Positions 1 to 8,905 of a stretch of 41,612 bases of DNA are shown in pieces. The number at the start of each line of letters is the position of its first letter. Position 1 is the first letter of the stretch. The DNA lies in the NCBI GenBank assembly GCA_017882265.1, contig JADGPW010000206.1, positions 1-41,612 of the forward strand. Direction: 5' to 3'. The stretch is from Chitinophagaceae bacterium (lineage in GTDB: Bacteria > Bacteroidota > Bacteroidia > Chitinophagales > Chitinophagaceae). Both the position numbers and the translations under genes were made by a program. Under the pieces are notes generated by a model, which saw nothing but the letters and a program-made list of their open reading frames with translations, was not told where the DNA came from and ran no database searches.

Positions 1-267
1 CTTAGTGAGAATTATCGTGATATTATCGTAGGGGTGCAGGACCTCCATATCAATAACGTTAATCTCCGGATGAACGAAGTGATGAAAGTGATGGCGATTG
101 TAACCTGCCTATTGGCGCCCGCTACAGTCATTGGCGGTATTTTTGGTATGAATTTTTCTAATATCCCCTACCTGCATGATAATTTTGGGTTCTGGGTAGC
201 CCTTACTATTATGCTTGTCATCCCGATCATAATGATCTGGTTATTTCGAAGGCGGGGGTGGTTCTGA
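1..267 (+). CDS. corA: CorA-family magnesium/divalent cation transporter, C-terminal part (5' truncated by window edge)
   Basis: The reading frame is open from base 1, so this is the tail of a longer gene. The visible 89 residues hold the two C-terminal membrane helices of a CorA-type channel. The first helix ends in the family signature GMN (IFGMNF), the ion-selectivity loop between TM1 and TM2; the second helix runs to a basic tail (FRRRGWF). CorA proteins form inner-membrane pentamers that import Mg2+ (some relatives move Co2+, Ni2+ or Zn2+). The cytoplasmic domain lies outside the window, so substrate cannot be judged. The motif makes the family call firm. Confidence 0.88.
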   Translation, partial: LSENYRDIIVGVQDLHINNVNLRMNEVMKVMAIVTCLLAPATVIGGIFGMNFSNIPYLHDNFGFWVALTIMLVIPIIMIWLFRRRGWF

Positions 268-400
268 AATCTTCCAAATAGCCGGGCCTGTAAAATCCGG
301 GCAGCCGGCGTTTCAGGTAAAATAATAAAAGTTGAAAATTATCCTGGCTTCCTATTCGAACGGGTTGAGCATTTAGTCCTGGGAGATAAAATGAAACTAT

Positions 401-928
401 TCAATGAGTAGCTTTAGGCGCCGGGGATCTTTTATAAACCGGCACCGTGCTACAAGGCTCCCCATACATAATACTTTTGGCTACCGGGAGTAAGCGTTTT
501 GTTATTTCCATGTAAACAAAATCATCGATCGGCGTTTCACCACATCCTTTTATTACAATCCTTTTATCAGCAAATTCATTCATGTCGATCCGGGAAAGAT
601 TCCTGAGAAAAAGAATTTTGTGCAGCTCTTTCTCGTCCCCCATAACGATCTCTTTTGCAACAGGCTGAAGATAGGCTACAACGAGCATGTACGCCCAAAC
701 CGGGATGATCGCATCTGCTGTACAGGTAAGGGCGATGTTTTTGCCCCTGTAAGTTTCCCAATTTATATTTTTTAAAGCCTCCCGGAAATCCTTTTCCTTC
801 AGTATCATCCCCATGAATAAATGATCTTTCATATCAAATACGGCCATTTCCTCTCTGGGATAATAATGTTCAAGGTCAAGTGAGACCAGCCCGCTATCAG
901 CCACTTTATTAATAATCGGTTCGCTCAT
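401..928 (-). CDS. DUF2480 family protein
   Basis: A 175-residue soluble protein recognised from memory as the Bacteroidota family DUF2480. Typical features are an N-terminal IINKVADSGLVSLDLE-like stretch, a central VKGCGE-like segment (here IVIKGCGETPIDDFVY) and a C-terminal KSIMYGEPCSTVPVYKR block. Length matches the usual 165-175 residues. No signal peptide or membrane segment is seen. The function is not known to me. It lies downstream of the PPIase gene on the same strand, 185 bp away with a terminator-like hairpin between, so it probably has its own promoter. Confidence 0.85.
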   Translation of the reverse strand: MSEPIINKVADSGLVSLDLEHYYPREEMAVFDMKDHLFMGMILKEKDFREALKNINWETYRGKNIALTCTADAIIPVWAYMLVVAYLQPVAKEIVMGDEKELHKILFLRNLSRIDMNEFADKRIVIKGCGETPIDDFVYMEITKRLLPVAKSIMYGEPCSTVPVYKRSPAPKATH

Positions 929-1035
929 GTCTTAATAGGTTGCCGGCTTTATACCAAATAACCTGCCATGATCCCGGCATGTAAAAATAACAATTTACCT
1001 GGGCTGTTGTTTGCGGTATCCGTAAAACAAATAAT

Positions 1036-1061
1036 CCCGTACCACTTCTGGCGGACGGGAC
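1036..1061 (-). terminator. Probable terminator of the PPIase gene
   Basis: Arms TCCCGT (1036-1041) and ACGGGA (1056-1061) pair perfectly around a loop that can pair further through CC/GG. On the minus strand the hairpin is followed by an AT-rich stretch (ATTATTTGTTTT). It lies about 50 bp past the PPIase stop codon. The U-tract is interrupted, so termination is inferred. Confidence 0.42.
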
Positions 1062-1113
1062 TATTTCAGTTGGCATTGTTTTATTTCCCCCCTATCGTAG
1101 GGAATAAGGCAAT

Positions 1114-3297
1114 TTAATATTTGTCAACTCTTTTGTCTTTTATCGTAGCCGCCTCACGCAAAGGGGTTAGTGGATAGCTTGGGCTTTGCGGGTTTGAGAC
1201 ATTTTGCTTCGCTTGCTGGTACAGACCCTTTCTTTGCTCTGCAATATCGCCGTTGGTTACTGCGGTTGCGGAAACACTGTCTACGCGGATTACAAAAACA
1301 CCACTTCCTCCTTCTATTGCTTCAGGAACAACTTTGCCTTTGTTGGCCGGGTTAAATGCCGCCCCTGTAACTTTTGGTTCATTGCGAAGGATAGGAGATT
1401 GGGCATTCATGCGAAGGCTATCCACAGTTTCAATCTTTTTGTCTCCCAGTGCAGTAGCGGCCGCTTCCAGCGTACTAACCTTTCCGATCTTTTGTTTTAA
1501 CATTTCGCCTTTTTTCTTATTCCGGAGAAGCGGTTCGACTTCCGGCCTTGCCCTTATTGCATCTTTTGTTCCCTCTTTATAGATGTCGGTCACGACGGCC
1601 ACCACATAATTATTATCTATTTGCTCCGGCTTTATTATTTCCCCTTTTTTGGCAGCATATATATTTCTAACAAATGATCTTGACGCGCCAAGTCCCCGAA
1701 CTTCAGCCCCGGTTGGGGGAATCTCTGTGGCTATCCCTTTAATGATCTTACGGGGCTTTAGCTGTTTTTCATAATTAGCATCAAACGATTCCTCATCATG
1801 ACAATCACCGGCAAACTTAAAGGCTTCGCCTTGTGCTGAATCATTGGTTTGCTGGCTGGCGACAATTTCCTTCTGGAGATAGGCAACTTTGTATGCCAGA
1901 TCATCGCCTTTTTGTGAAAGCACTTCAATATAGTGGTATCCAAATTCTGTTTTAACTACCCCTTTATACCCTACCGGGTTGCCAAAAATAAAATCATTGA
2001 ACGGGGCCACCATCTGACCTGTTGAAACATTATCATATATACCGCCGGTATATTTCTTTGTCGTCTGATCATACTTCCCCTGATCATCGGATAATGCTAG
2101 GCATAGCGTATCAAAATTAGCCCCGCCCCTGATCAATCCCTGGATACTATCAATTAGCTTTTTCGCAGTGGTGGAATCCCTTTGTTCTATCACCTGCCCG
2201 GTTTTGGGATCTTTCTTGTCAAAAGCAATAAGGATATGACGAGCCTTTACTGTATCCGGCATCCGTTTAACCCCAAGCATTTTTGCTAATACATAATTGC
2301 CCCCATCCAGATAGGGCCCATATATACTGCCGACCGGGATTTTGAAAATAGAATCTTTTGCCGCGATCTGAATTTTTTTGCCGTTTATATAACCATCATA
2401 AAAATTGCTGACCCCTTCACTGGCTAAATATTGTGCCAGATCTTTTGTACTGTCAAACGCTGGTTTTAATAACAGCAATTTGTTCCAGACATCCATACTA
2501 TCCGCCTTACTGGGTGCGGCGCTAAAAGTTACATAACTGATACTGCGGCTTTCTTCCTGTTTGTAATCATCCTTATGTTTACTGATATAGTCGGCGATTT
2601 CTTTATCGTCTATTTTTATTGTGCTATCGGGTATACTGCTGTACACCTCCCTTACCATGGAGATCTTTGCCATAAGGCTGTTGTCTGCATTTTGTTTTTC
2701 AACAAACCATTTGGGATAATTGATGCTATTGGCAAGTAGTGAAAAAAACTTGTCCTGCATGCGCAGTACTTCCAGTTGGTTGATATAGGTATTAATATTG
2801 TCCTTTTGTTCGGGGGTCCCTTTTTTCAGCGTTTGATCGATCTGTTGTTTCGCCTTCACGGGATTGAACTGGCCGGTGGCTTCATCAATGAATTGGGGTT
2901 GCTTTTTCAGGTCCTCCGGAGCATTGGGTCCATACAGGATATCTCCGAGTTCCTTTTTGCCAATCCGCATACCTAGTTTTCCAAATTGTTCGTTCAGTAA
3001 TAGCTGGATAATTTCCTGGTTCCAGGTCTGGTCATTTGCCTGCTGACTAAGGGAAGGGCTTTCCGGGTACCCTTGTTGCTTCATGTTCGCAATCGTCTGT
3101 TTTACTTTATTGTCAAATTCATCGAAACTTATCTTTTTACCATTTACCGTACCCACTGTGTTAGAACCTCCTCCACCAAATCCCCCACGGTTTTTACCTT
3201 TCACGTAGTCAGTTAAAATAAAACCGATCAGGGCAAGGGCGATCATAATAACCGCCACCCGGGCATACTTATCTCTGATATCCTGAATAATTGACAT
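1114..3297 (-). CDS. Membrane-anchored parvulin-type peptidyl-prolyl isomerase (PpiD/SurA-like)
   Basis: A 727-residue foldase of the periplasm. The N-terminus (MSIIQDIRDKYARVAVIMIA) is a short cytoplasmic segment leading into one membrane helix, as in PpiD; a SurA_N-like chaperone region follows. A parvulin/rotamase domain sits in the middle (VKARHILIAFDKKD through GYHYIEVLSQKG, roughly residues 350-465), and a second PPIase-like or chaperone region makes up the C-terminus. It likely assists folding of outer-membrane and secreted proteins. I chose the ATG at 3297 over the longer frame opening at 3354, because a consensus promoter (3325-3355) would start transcription downstream of 3354 and an AAGG lies about 10 bp before 3297. 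Confidence 0.87.
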   Translation of the reverse strand: MSIIQDIRDKYARVAVIMIALALIGFILTDYVKGKNRGGFGGGGSNTVGTVNGKKISFDEFDNKVKQTIANMKQQGYPESPSLSQQANDQTWNQEIIQLLLNEQFGKLGMRIGKKELGDILYGPNAPEDLKKQPQFIDEATGQFNPVKAKQQIDQTLKKGTPEQKDNINTYINQLEVLRMQDKFFSLLANSINYPKWFVEKQNADNSLMAKISMVREVYSSIPDSTIKIDDKEIADYISKHKDDYKQEESRSISYVTFSAAPSKADSMDVWNKLLLLKPAFDSTKDLAQYLASEGVSNFYDGYINGKKIQIAAKDSIFKIPVGSIYGPYLDGGNYVLAKMLGVKRMPDTVKARHILIAFDKKDPKTGQVIEQRDSTTAKKLIDSIQGLIRGGANFDTLCLALSDDQGKYDQTTKKYTGGIYDNVSTGQMVAPFNDFIFGNPVGYKGVVKTEFGYHYIEVLSQKGDDLAYKVAYLQKEIVASQQTNDSAQGEAFKFAGDCHDEESFDANYEKQLKPRKIIKGIATEIPPTGAEVRGLGASRSFVRNIYAAKKGEIIKPEQIDNNYVVAVVTDIYKEGTKDAIRARPEVEPLLRNKKKGEMLKQKIGKVSTLEAAATALGDKKIETVDSLRMNAQSPILRNEPKVTGAAFNPANKGKVVPEAIEGGSGVFVIRVDSVSATAVTNGDIAEQRKGLYQQAKQNVSNPQSPSYPLTPLREAATIKDKRVDKY

Positions 3298-3324
3298 AAT
3301 CGTAACCTTGTTTAAAAAGGATGG

Positions 3325-3355
3325 CAAAAATAGGGCTTTGAAGGATATGAACAAA
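3325..3355 (-). promoter_or_regulatory. Bacteroidota-type promoter for the PPIase gene
   Basis: Read on the minus strand: -33 TTTG (3355-3352), a 19-bp spacer, and -7 TATTTTTG (3332-3325). This matches TTTG-N17-19-TAnnTTTG exactly. The predicted transcript start, near 3320, gives a leader of about 20 nt and fixes the start codon at 3297. Confidence 0.72.
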
Positions 3356-3534
3356 ATGTGGAAAACCGGTAAAATGCCCTTTAACAGAGGATTTTAATAG
3401 TGATTTTACCTTTGTTTTGTTACTTACCCTGACAATAACTGGCAACTGCAAAACACCAGGCTGCTTTTCACATCCTCCCTTCATTCCATTGTCATAGCTC
3501 AAACTGTCCCCGTTATTATTCTAAAAGTGATTTG

Positions 3535-3965
3535 AATCATCTGATTCCCCCTAAACACTGATCTTTTTCTCCCCATAGCTTTGTTAATGGGATAAAATTT
3601 ATGTGAATAAGCTCTTGTGAAACCTGTATATGAAACAGGAATATTGGAAACAAACCTGTATGAACGACATATCCTTAATCATTCGTGTCAGTATTTTCAT
3701 ACTTATCCTACGCCTGTACACAATTTATTATTTAATATACATCAATTAGTTATCCTATCCGGCTTTTCCACATCCGTGTGCAAATAAACCATAGAATGCA
3801 ATAACGTCCGGCTTTCTTACTGTGTATTACATTACATTATTTGTGAATAAACCAGGGTTTGTATTTTTATAGCAATGATCACAATTCATTTCTCCACGAA
3901 TTCACACCCGTAATAATAATAAACTCTTTTTTATAAATATTATATTACTACTATTATTGTATTAG
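3535..3965. other. Candidate replication origin (oriC-like): DnaA-box cluster plus AT-rich unwinding region
   Basis: This is the core of a 756-bp gene-free gap (3298-4053). Three sites match the DnaA box TTWTNCACA perfectly: 3602-3610 and 3842-3850 (both TTATTCACA on the minus strand) and 3764-3772 (TTTTCCACA, plus strand). Sites with one mismatch lie at 3777-3785 (minus) and 3821-3829 (minus). To the right, 3910-3965 is almost pure A/T, with runs of TAA/TTA and ACTACTATTATT. The bottom strand there reads 3'-AAT GAT GAT AAT-5', the pattern of DnaA-trios in bacterial unwinding regions. No dnaA gene is nearby, but it need not be in this phylum. Origin function is inference; the nadA promoter must also lie within or just after this stretch. 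Confidence 0.5.
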
Positions 3966-4053
3966 TACAGGAGCGGAAAAATTTCTTTGAAAAGTTGTTG
4001 GACTTGTTGGAATATTGCTGTCCCGTTAGTTAGCGGGATGAAAATGACAAGCG

Positions 4054-5079
4054 ATGACATACGATACTTCAACAAGCTCAGTACTGGCGACAGCAAAGAT
4101 CGAAATGGAATTGAAAGGATTCCTGGATATTGAACTTGATCCGACATTGGATCTTTTTGCCGAGATTGAAAGGCTGAAAAAACAAAAAAATGCGGTACTG
4201 CTGGCACATTACTACCAGGAGCCGGATATCCAGGATGTAGCGGATTATATCGGCGATAGCCTTGGATTAGCTCAGCAGGCAGAGAAAACAACTGCTGACA
4301 TGATCGTATTCGCCGGGGTGCATTTCATGGCAGAAACCGCGAAGATACTTAACCCGGCAAAAAAAGTTGTCATACCGGATCTTAAAGCCGGTTGTTCGCT
4401 CAGTGACAGCTGCCCGCCCCCATTATTTAAAAAATTTAAAGAGCAACATCCGGATCACGTGGTGGTGAGTTATATCAACTGCAGTGCGGGTATTAAAGCA
4501 CTTAGCGACGTGATCTGTACAAGCAGTAATGCGAAGATCATTGTTGAAAGTTTTCCCAAAGACCAGCCGATTATCTTTGCTCCGGATAAAAACCTGGGCG
4601 CTTACATCAACAAGGTCACCGGGCGCAGCATGTTACTTTGGAACGGTGCCTGTATGGTGCATGAAATTTTTAGCCTGGAAAAGATCACTAAATTAAAAAT
4701 CAGACACCCCAATGCCAAACTGATAGCCCATCCCGAATGCGAGGATTCTATACTTCGCCTGGCAGACTATATCGGTTCCACTACGGGGCTATTAAAGTAT
4801 TCACAAACAGATACCTCACAGGAATATATCGTGGCTACAGAGACTGGAATCCTGCACCAGATGATGAAAGCGTCGCCAAATAAAACATTTATTCCGGCGC
4901 CCCCTAATAACAGTTGCGCCTGTAATGACTGCCCCCATATGAAGCGGAATACCCTGGAAAAGATCTATCTCTGCATGGAATATGAAATGCCGGAGATCAC
5001 AATGAAAGAAGAACTTCGGCTGGCGGCGAAAAAGCCAATGGATCGTATGATGGAGATAAGTAAGGCAGCGGGACTTTAG
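4054..5079 (+). CDS. nadA: Quinolinate synthase NadA
   Basis: Condenses iminoaspartate with dihydroxyacetone phosphate to quinolinate in de novo NAD synthesis, using an oxygen-sensitive [4Fe-4S] cluster in the cytoplasm. The 341-residue protein shows the substrate-binding AHYYQ motif near residue 50. Its cluster-ligand cysteines sit in family positions: C114 ([11 protein letters not shown]), C200 ([10 protein letters not shown]) and the SCACNDC group at 288-293. The ATG at 4054 gives the full frame, but the first 17 residues are unlike the family, so the ATG at 4105 ([10 protein letters not shown]) is a possible start. nadB and nadC are not in the window; nadD is at 36.1 kb. Its stop overlaps the tail of the convergent glycosyltransferase gene by 4 bp. 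Confidence 0.95.
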   Translation: MTYDTSTSSVLATAKIEMELKGFLDIELDPTLDLFAEIERLKKQKNAVLLAHYYQEPDIQDVADYIGDSLGLAQQAEKTTADMIVFAGVHFMAETAKILNPAKKVVIPDLKAGCSLSDSCPPPLFKKFKEQHPDHVVVSYINCSAGIKALSDVICTSSNAKIIVESFPKDQPIIFAPDKNLGAYINKVTGRSMLLWNGACMVHEIFSLEKITKLKIRHPNAKLIAHPECEDSILRLADYIGSTTGLLKYSQTDTSQEYIVATETGILHQMMKASPNKTFIPAPPNNSCACNDCPHMKRNTLEKIYLCMEYEMPEITMKEELRLAAKKPMDRMMEISKAAGL

Positions 5080-6755
5080 TGTTGATCTTCGATCTCCGCC
5101 AACTCCAATTTCGTACACTGCGATTCTCTTCTGGCCGGGTTCACAAACTTTATATTCAGCTTCGTGATCTCATAATCCAATGTGGAGAAACGCCGACCTA
5201 AATGATACCCGGCGTTTTTTATTTTTTCTTCATTTATTATATCAAAGAGCAACCAAATTATTTTACCCTTTTTCAAAAGAGAATCAGCAAATGGTTTATG
5301 CAGGTTAGCCGTGTAAAAATCATAAGAAGAGCTATAGCTGTCTTTCCAGTAATAAACGTCATTTGGATTCACTTCTCCCCTGATGGAAAACGCCAATTCA
5401 TTGCCACCCTGGTATTCTAATAACCGGGGATAAAAATTACTGTTTAGTAAAAAGAATGAGAAGGCCATGGTGGCTATCGGAATGGCGATAGCTTTTTGAA
5501 TTGTAGTATACCCGCTGCTTTTGATGAAATAAAACACTACAGCGAGCATCAGGATCATACATGAAATGACCCAGGCGCTATGGACAGGAAAAGCCCAGGC
5601 ATTGATAAAAGCCATCAGCAAAAGGAGCAGGAGTGTATTCGCGGCCCCGATAATCAGAATAACCTTCGTCCATTTTCCATTATCTTTTTTACTAACAATA
5701 AAAGCAGCTACCAGCACCGCGGTAGAAGGAAAAACAATATTGAGATAATGCGGAAGTTTAGAACCGGAACAGGTCACTACTAATAAAATAATAATAAACA
5801 CACCGGCGGTCAGCCACTCTTCTCCGACGAAGTTGGACCGGACGGATCCTCGATTCAAAAATGTTTTTATCCGGCCCCCTACAGCCAAATAAGCGAGGAG
5901 GCTCCAGGGAGCGAGAGCCCATAGGAATGAATGAAGGAAAAATAAATAATCATGTTTTACATCACCACTCATTTGCCCGCTGAAGCGCTCTGCACTTTGA
6001 TTCAGCAAAATGAATTTTACTCCATTGATATGATCTTTTCCCCGCACCCATATCTCCGGATGAAGGTTAAATTGTAAATAATAACAGTACACCACGGGAA
6101 AAATAAACAGCCCGAACAAAACAAGCATCAACCACCACTTCCAGCTAAGAAATATTTTCCAGTCTTTCCTGTACAGCAAAAAAAACAAAACGGCTACTCC
6201 CGGTACAAAAACGCCGATCAATCCTTTTGTAGAGAAACCGATCGCTAATCCCAATGCCGCCCCGGCCACATTCAATGTTTTCCGGCGTTGAACGAATTCA
6301 AGCAGCTGCCAGGTGGCAAAAGCGATAGCCGAAGTTAATATCGCATCCATCCGTACATCATTATTGGCTAGAATGAAGGCGAACGCCGATACAAGGATCA
6401 GTGCCGCCAGCTTGCCCACTTCCTTATTATATAAAGTTTTACCAAGACGAAAGGTGGAATAGACGCCAAGGATAGTGAAGAGAAGAGAAGGAAATTTATA
6501 GGCAAAGGAATTTACACCAAATAGTGTATAACTGAAAGCACATAGCCAGAAATGCAGGTGCGGCTTGTCGAGGTAAGCCCCCCCATGATCAACCAGGTTG
6601 GTGTAATTACCGGTCAGGAACATATGCAGGGCAATATTCGCATGATGCGCCGAATCATTATCCATCAGCGGCACGAACAGACCAATGATATAGACAAGCC
6701 CCAGGAGGGAAAAAAGAAAGAAATAAACCGGGCGGGAAAAAAAGGGGCTGTTCAA
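5076..6755 (-). CDS. Glycosyltransferase family 39 / ArnT-like polyprenyl-phosphate sugar transferase
   Basis: A 559-residue integral membrane protein with about a dozen hydrophobic helices. The first periplasmic loop holds the acidic pair D32-N-D34 followed by [12 protein letters not shown], the position where PMT/ArnT enzymes carry their catalytic aspartates. [11 protein letters not shown] and the [13 protein letters not shown]-like segment also fit the ArnT/GT39 superfamily. The soluble C-terminal part (about residues 440-559) resembles the periplasmic domain of such enzymes. It probably moves a sugar from an undecaprenyl-phosphate carrier onto lipid A or protein at the outer face of the inner membrane; the acceptor cannot be read from sequence. 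It converges on nadA with a 4-bp overlap. Confidence 0.82.
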   Translation of the reverse strand: MNSPFFSRPVYFFLFSLLGLVYIIGLFVPLMDNDSAHHANIALHMFLTGNYTNLVDHGGAYLDKPHLHFWLCAFSYTLFGVNSFAYKFPSLLFTILGVYSTFRLGKTLYNKEVGKLAALILVSAFAFILANNDVRMDAILTSAIAFATWQLLEFVQRRKTLNVAGAALGLAIGFSTKGLIGVFVPGVAVLFFLLYRKDWKIFLSWKWWLMLVLFGLFIFPVVYCYYLQFNLHPEIWVRGKDHINGVKFILLNQSAERFSGQMSGDVKHDYLFFLHSFLWALAPWSLLAYLAVGGRIKTFLNRGSVRSNFVGEEWLTAGVFIIILLVVTCSGSKLPHYLNIVFPSTAVLVAAFIVSKKDNGKWTKVILIIGAANTLLLLLLMAFINAWAFPVHSAWVISCMILMLAVVFYFIKSSGYTTIQKAIAIPIATMAFSFFLLNSNFYPRLLEYQGGNELAFSIRGEVNPNDVYYWKDSYSSSYDFYTANLHKPFADSLLKKGKIIWLLFDIINEEKIKNAGYHLGRRFSTLDYEITKLNIKFVNPARRESQCTKLELAEIEDQH

Positions 6756-6791
6756 ACCGGAAATGTTTCAGCAAAGTAATTGAAAAATGTC

Positions 6792-6855
6792 GCGCAGAGA
6801 TCAAAGCGATTGCTGGGAAGATCTATTGATTATCAAAACGCTGCGTTCTCTGTGC
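6792..6855. repeat. Degenerate CGCAGAGA-type palindrome
   Basis: Arms at 6792-6808 and 6839-6855 are inverted copies matching at about 13 of 17 positions, built on GCAGAGA ... TCTCTGTGC. It lies between the glycosyltransferase start and the arsC-like gene's end. It resembles a decayed relative of the palindrome at 36728-36858. Confidence 0.35.
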
Positions 6856-6892
6856 CCAAATTCAAATTAACGCAGAACCGACAGCTTTGTTT

Positions 6893-7291
6893 TTATTTTT
6901 CCAGGGATGCCAGCAGGTCTTTTACTTTCTCCCGGATCAGTTCCCGGATCTTTATGAAATCTTCATCATTCATCTCTTTGGGGTCGGGGATATCCCATTC
7001 AATGAATTGTTTGGCGGGCATCCAGGGGCAGGCGTCTCCGCATCCCATGGTAACTACTACATCGAAAGGAGCATATTCTTTTACTTCCTCAAGCGATTTG
7101 GGACGATGTGTTTTCAGATCATAGCCCAGCTCTTTCATGGCCACAATTGCTTTTTGGTTTATTTTGGCGGCAGGCTGCGAGCCGGCGCTGTATGCTTTAA
7201 TATTTTTACCACCCAGGATCTTGGCAATGGCCTGGCTCATTTGGGAACGATTACTATTCTCAATACAAACAAAAAGTATCTTCTTTGGCAT
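6893..7291 (-). CDS. arsC: ArsC-like arsenate reductase / low-molecular-weight phosphatase family protein
   Basis: A 132-residue cytoplasmic protein with the LMW-phosphatase P-loop near the N-terminus: FVCIENSNRSQMSQ, a C-X5-R-S loop holding the nucleophile cysteine. Downstream, VTMGCGDACPW holds two cysteines where thioredoxin-coupled ArsC enzymes keep their redox pair, but only 3 residues apart rather than the usual 6. The DPKEM segment supplies the general-acid Asp. It probably reduces arsenate to arsenite for ArsM. I start at MPKKILFVC (7291); the frame stays open upstream to 7390, but that extension is cysteine-poor low-quality coding and would push the P-loop 33 residues inward. It is downstream of arsM on the same strand. 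Confidence 0.83.
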   Translation of the reverse strand: MPKKILFVCIENSNRSQMSQAIAKILGGKNIKAYSAGSQPAAKINQKAIVAMKELGYDLKTHRPKSLEEVKEYAPFDVVVTMGCGDACPWMPAKQFIEWDIPDPKEMNDEDFIKIRELIREKVKDLLASLEK

Positions 7292-7335
7292 ATTGGTAAA
7301 GATAAAGAGCCGTTTTACAATAGCCCTTTTAGTTT

Positions 7336-7440
7336 TTAGTAGCACCCACAACCTTTGTGCCCGCCGCAACAACCACCATCCCGAAAACAACCGGGAGACC
7401 GGTTGTTTGAATTTGTGTTTTTATGGAGTATTTGCACCAC
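7336..7440 (-). CDS. Possible cysteine-rich mini-ORF between arsM and arsC
   Basis: A short minus-strand frame, open from 7485, with GTG-GTG as the first usable start. It encodes about 34 residues ending in GCFRDGGCCGGHKGCGCY: five cysteines and a histidine within 18 residues, the make-up of a metal-binding tail. It sits inside an arsenic-resistance cluster, whose ArsM also ends in a Cys-rich tail (NCCEPGSGCC). Against it: no ATG, no clear ribosome binding site, and a strong hairpin (7385-7408) inside it. It could equally be a chance frame or the remnant of a longer gene. Confidence 0.2.
   Translation of the reverse strand: MVQILHKNTNSNNRSPGCFRDGGCCGGHKGCGCY
7385..7408 (-). terminator. Strong hairpin between arsM and arsC-like gene
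   Basis: Arms AAACAACCGG (7385-7394) and CCGGTTGTTT (7399-7408) form a perfect 10-bp stem with a 4-nt loop. Only four T residues follow on the minus strand, so it may be a weak terminator, an RNA-stabilising 3' structure for the arsM message, or an attenuator lowering arsC expression. Confidence 0.4.
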
Positions 7441-7505
7441 GACCCGCCAAAGGAATCCCTTTGGGAAAAGGGGACCAGGGGGTTATTAAATATGAAAACC
7501 ATTTA

Positions 7506-8360
7506 TCAACAACAACCACTTCCCGGCTCACAACAATTACGTTCATCCTTTCCGGGCTTTTCGGCATATACTGTAATACTGGCAATCCTGGTTTCTCCTT
7601 TTTTATATTCCGCTATTTCATCAGCGTGTAAATAATTAGCCAGTATCTCATCCGGGATAATAACGGTTTTATCTTTTTGTAAACTGATATTTTTAAAACC
7701 GGCTTCTTCAATAATCGATAAATATTGCTTTTTCTGGATGGCCCCGGAGACACAACCCGCATACAATTCGGCAATCTCTTTCCACTTTGCCGGAAGGGGT
7801 CCCTCAAGCACAATATCGGAAATGGAAAAATGGCCGCCCGGTTTTAATACACGATATATTTCACTGAATACCTTGTGTTTGTTGGGAACCAGGTTGAGAA
7901 CGCAGTTGCTTACAATCACATCGGCTTTATTGGCGGTAACGGGCATATCTTCAATATCCCCCAGGCGAAACTCAACATTGTTCAACCCAAGCTTCTCTGC
8001 GTTTTCCCTTGCGCGCCTGATCATGGGCTCAGTAAAGTCAACCCCGATCACCTTGCCTTTTGTTCCGACAAACCTCCTGGCAATAAATGCATCATTCCCG
8101 GCGCCACTGCCAAGATCAATGACGATATCGCCTTCTTTGATCCTGGCGAATTCTGTAGGAAGGCCACAGCCGAGGCCAAGATCAGCATCCGGGTTATATC
8201 CTTCCAGTTTTGAATAATCATCGGCCATAATGTTGTACACCTCATCACCTCCGCAACCAGTGGCGCCACAGCAAGAGGACAAATTTTGCTCTTTAGATTG
8301 ATTCGCGATTTCCGCATACTTTTCACGGACCGTTTTTTTAATGTCTGTATTTGTGTTCAT
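7506..8360 (-). CDS. arsM: Arsenite methyltransferase ArsM
   Basis: A 284-residue SAM-dependent methyltransferase that converts As(III) to methylated arsenicals. Family marks: an N-terminal cysteine patch (LSSCCGATGCGGDEVY), the GLGCGLPTEFA motif, SAM motif I (VIDLGSGAGNDAFIA), and the two arsenic-binding cysteines in SNCVLNL and YAGCVSGA. The C-terminus ends in NCCEPGSGCC, an additional metal-binding tail. It lies 135 bp downstream of arsR on the same strand. That gap contains an 8-bp inverted repeat, ATTAATAA (8406-8413) and TTATTAAT (8427-8434), a possible local promoter or operator. Arsenite or methylarsenite probably induces it through ArsR. Confidence 0.94.
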   Translation of the reverse strand: MNTNTDIKKTVREKYAEIANQSKEQNLSSCCGATGCGGDEVYNIMADDYSKLEGYNPDADLGLGCGLPTEFARIKEGDIVIDLGSGAGNDAFIARRFVGTKGKVIGVDFTEPMIRRARENAEKLGLNNVEFRLGDIEDMPVTANKADVIVSNCVLNLVPNKHKVFSEIYRVLKPGGHFSISDIVLEGPLPAKWKEIAELYAGCVSGAIQKKQYLSIIEEAGFKNISLQKDKTVIIPDEILANYLHADEIAEYKKGETRIASITVYAEKPGKDERNCCEPGSGCC

Positions 8361-8495
8361 AGCGATTGTTTTGTCCCAATCCGCTTGTGTAGGCTAAACC
8401 GGGATATTAATAAATCAATTACTTACTTATTAATCGTTGTACCTGGTTTCAGAGATCTCATATGCAAGAACTTTTGTTAAAGCCCGCCCAGGGAC

Positions 8496-8831
8496 CTAAC
8501 AACAGGCTTTTTCATTTTTTACTTTCAGGTTGGCAAAAAGAAAATTAAATTCAGCATTGAATTTTTCAAAAGCTTTCCAGTTGATACAAAAGCAACTGCG
8601 GGGCCCGTCCGTTTCGCCGTTGATCAACCCTGCGTTTTTTAATTCTTTTAAATGTTGGCTCACCGTACTTTGAGCCAGGGGCAGCAGGTCAACAAGTTCT
8701 CCGCAAATACACTCATTCCTTTGTGCCAGCACTTTCAGGATGGCGATCCTGGCCGGGTGGCTAAGGGCCTTGGCAAAAAAGGCGAGCCCCTGCTCTTTTT
8801 GGGTAAATGCATCTTTTTTGTGAATAGCCAT
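8496..8831 (-). CDS. arsR: ArsR/SmtB-family winged-helix repressor
   Basis: A 111-residue metalloregulator. The metal-sensing helix carries [12 protein letters not shown], equivalent to the ELCVCDL box of ArsR, followed by the recognition helix ([17 protein letters not shown]) and the beta-wing ([12 protein letters not shown]), which has two extra cysteines. It should bind DNA without metal and release on As(III)/Sb(III). It is first in the arsR-arsM-arsC order and has an operator-like palindrome just upstream of its start, suggesting autorepression. Confidence 0.92.
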   Translation of the reverse strand: MAIHKKDAFTQKEQGLAFFAKALSHPARIAILKVLAQRNECICGELVDLLPLAQSTVSQHLKELKNAGLINGETDGPRSCFCINWKAFEKFNAEFNFLFANLKVKNEKACC

Positions 8832-8836
8832 AATTC

Positions 8837-8861
8837 AATCTTATATCGCGAATATACGATT
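8837..8861. promoter_or_regulatory. Probable ArsR operator
   Basis: A 25-bp imperfect palindrome: AATC-nn-ATAT-CGCGA-ATAT-nn-GATT. Its half-sites AATC/GATT and ATAT/ATAT are symmetric about the central CGCGA. It ends 6 bp before the arsR start codon on the minus strand and should overlap the promoter. The spacing and AT-rich two-fold symmetry fit ArsR-family operators. Confidence 0.55.
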
Positions 8862-8905
8862 AATAAATCCACCCAACCAACTTTCCGGGAATTATTTCTT
8901 AAAGA

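Noticed and set aside
3269-3502. Minus-strand frame of 77 codons upstream of the PPIase
   Set aside because: It overlaps the PPIase promoter and start, shows no family resemblance and reads like translated regulatory DNA.
4054-4104. The first 17 codons of nadA as certain coding sequence
   Set aside because: They contain a TTCAACAAGCTCAGTA stretch like a common intergenic repeat and are unlike NadA. The start at 4105 remains possible, so the longer frame is kept with a note.
5076-5079. The 4-bp overlap of nadA and the convergent glycosyltransferase as a regulatory device
   Set aside because: Short tail-to-tail overlaps are common in compact genomes and no hairpin is present.
6552-7339. Plus-strand frames over the start of the glycosyltransferase and arsC genes
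   Set aside because: They are antisense shadows of recognisable genes and have no domain resemblance.
7137-7635. Long plus-strand frames across the arsenic cluster
   Set aside because: They run antisense to arsC and arsM, which carry clear catalytic motifs; the plus-strand translations look random.
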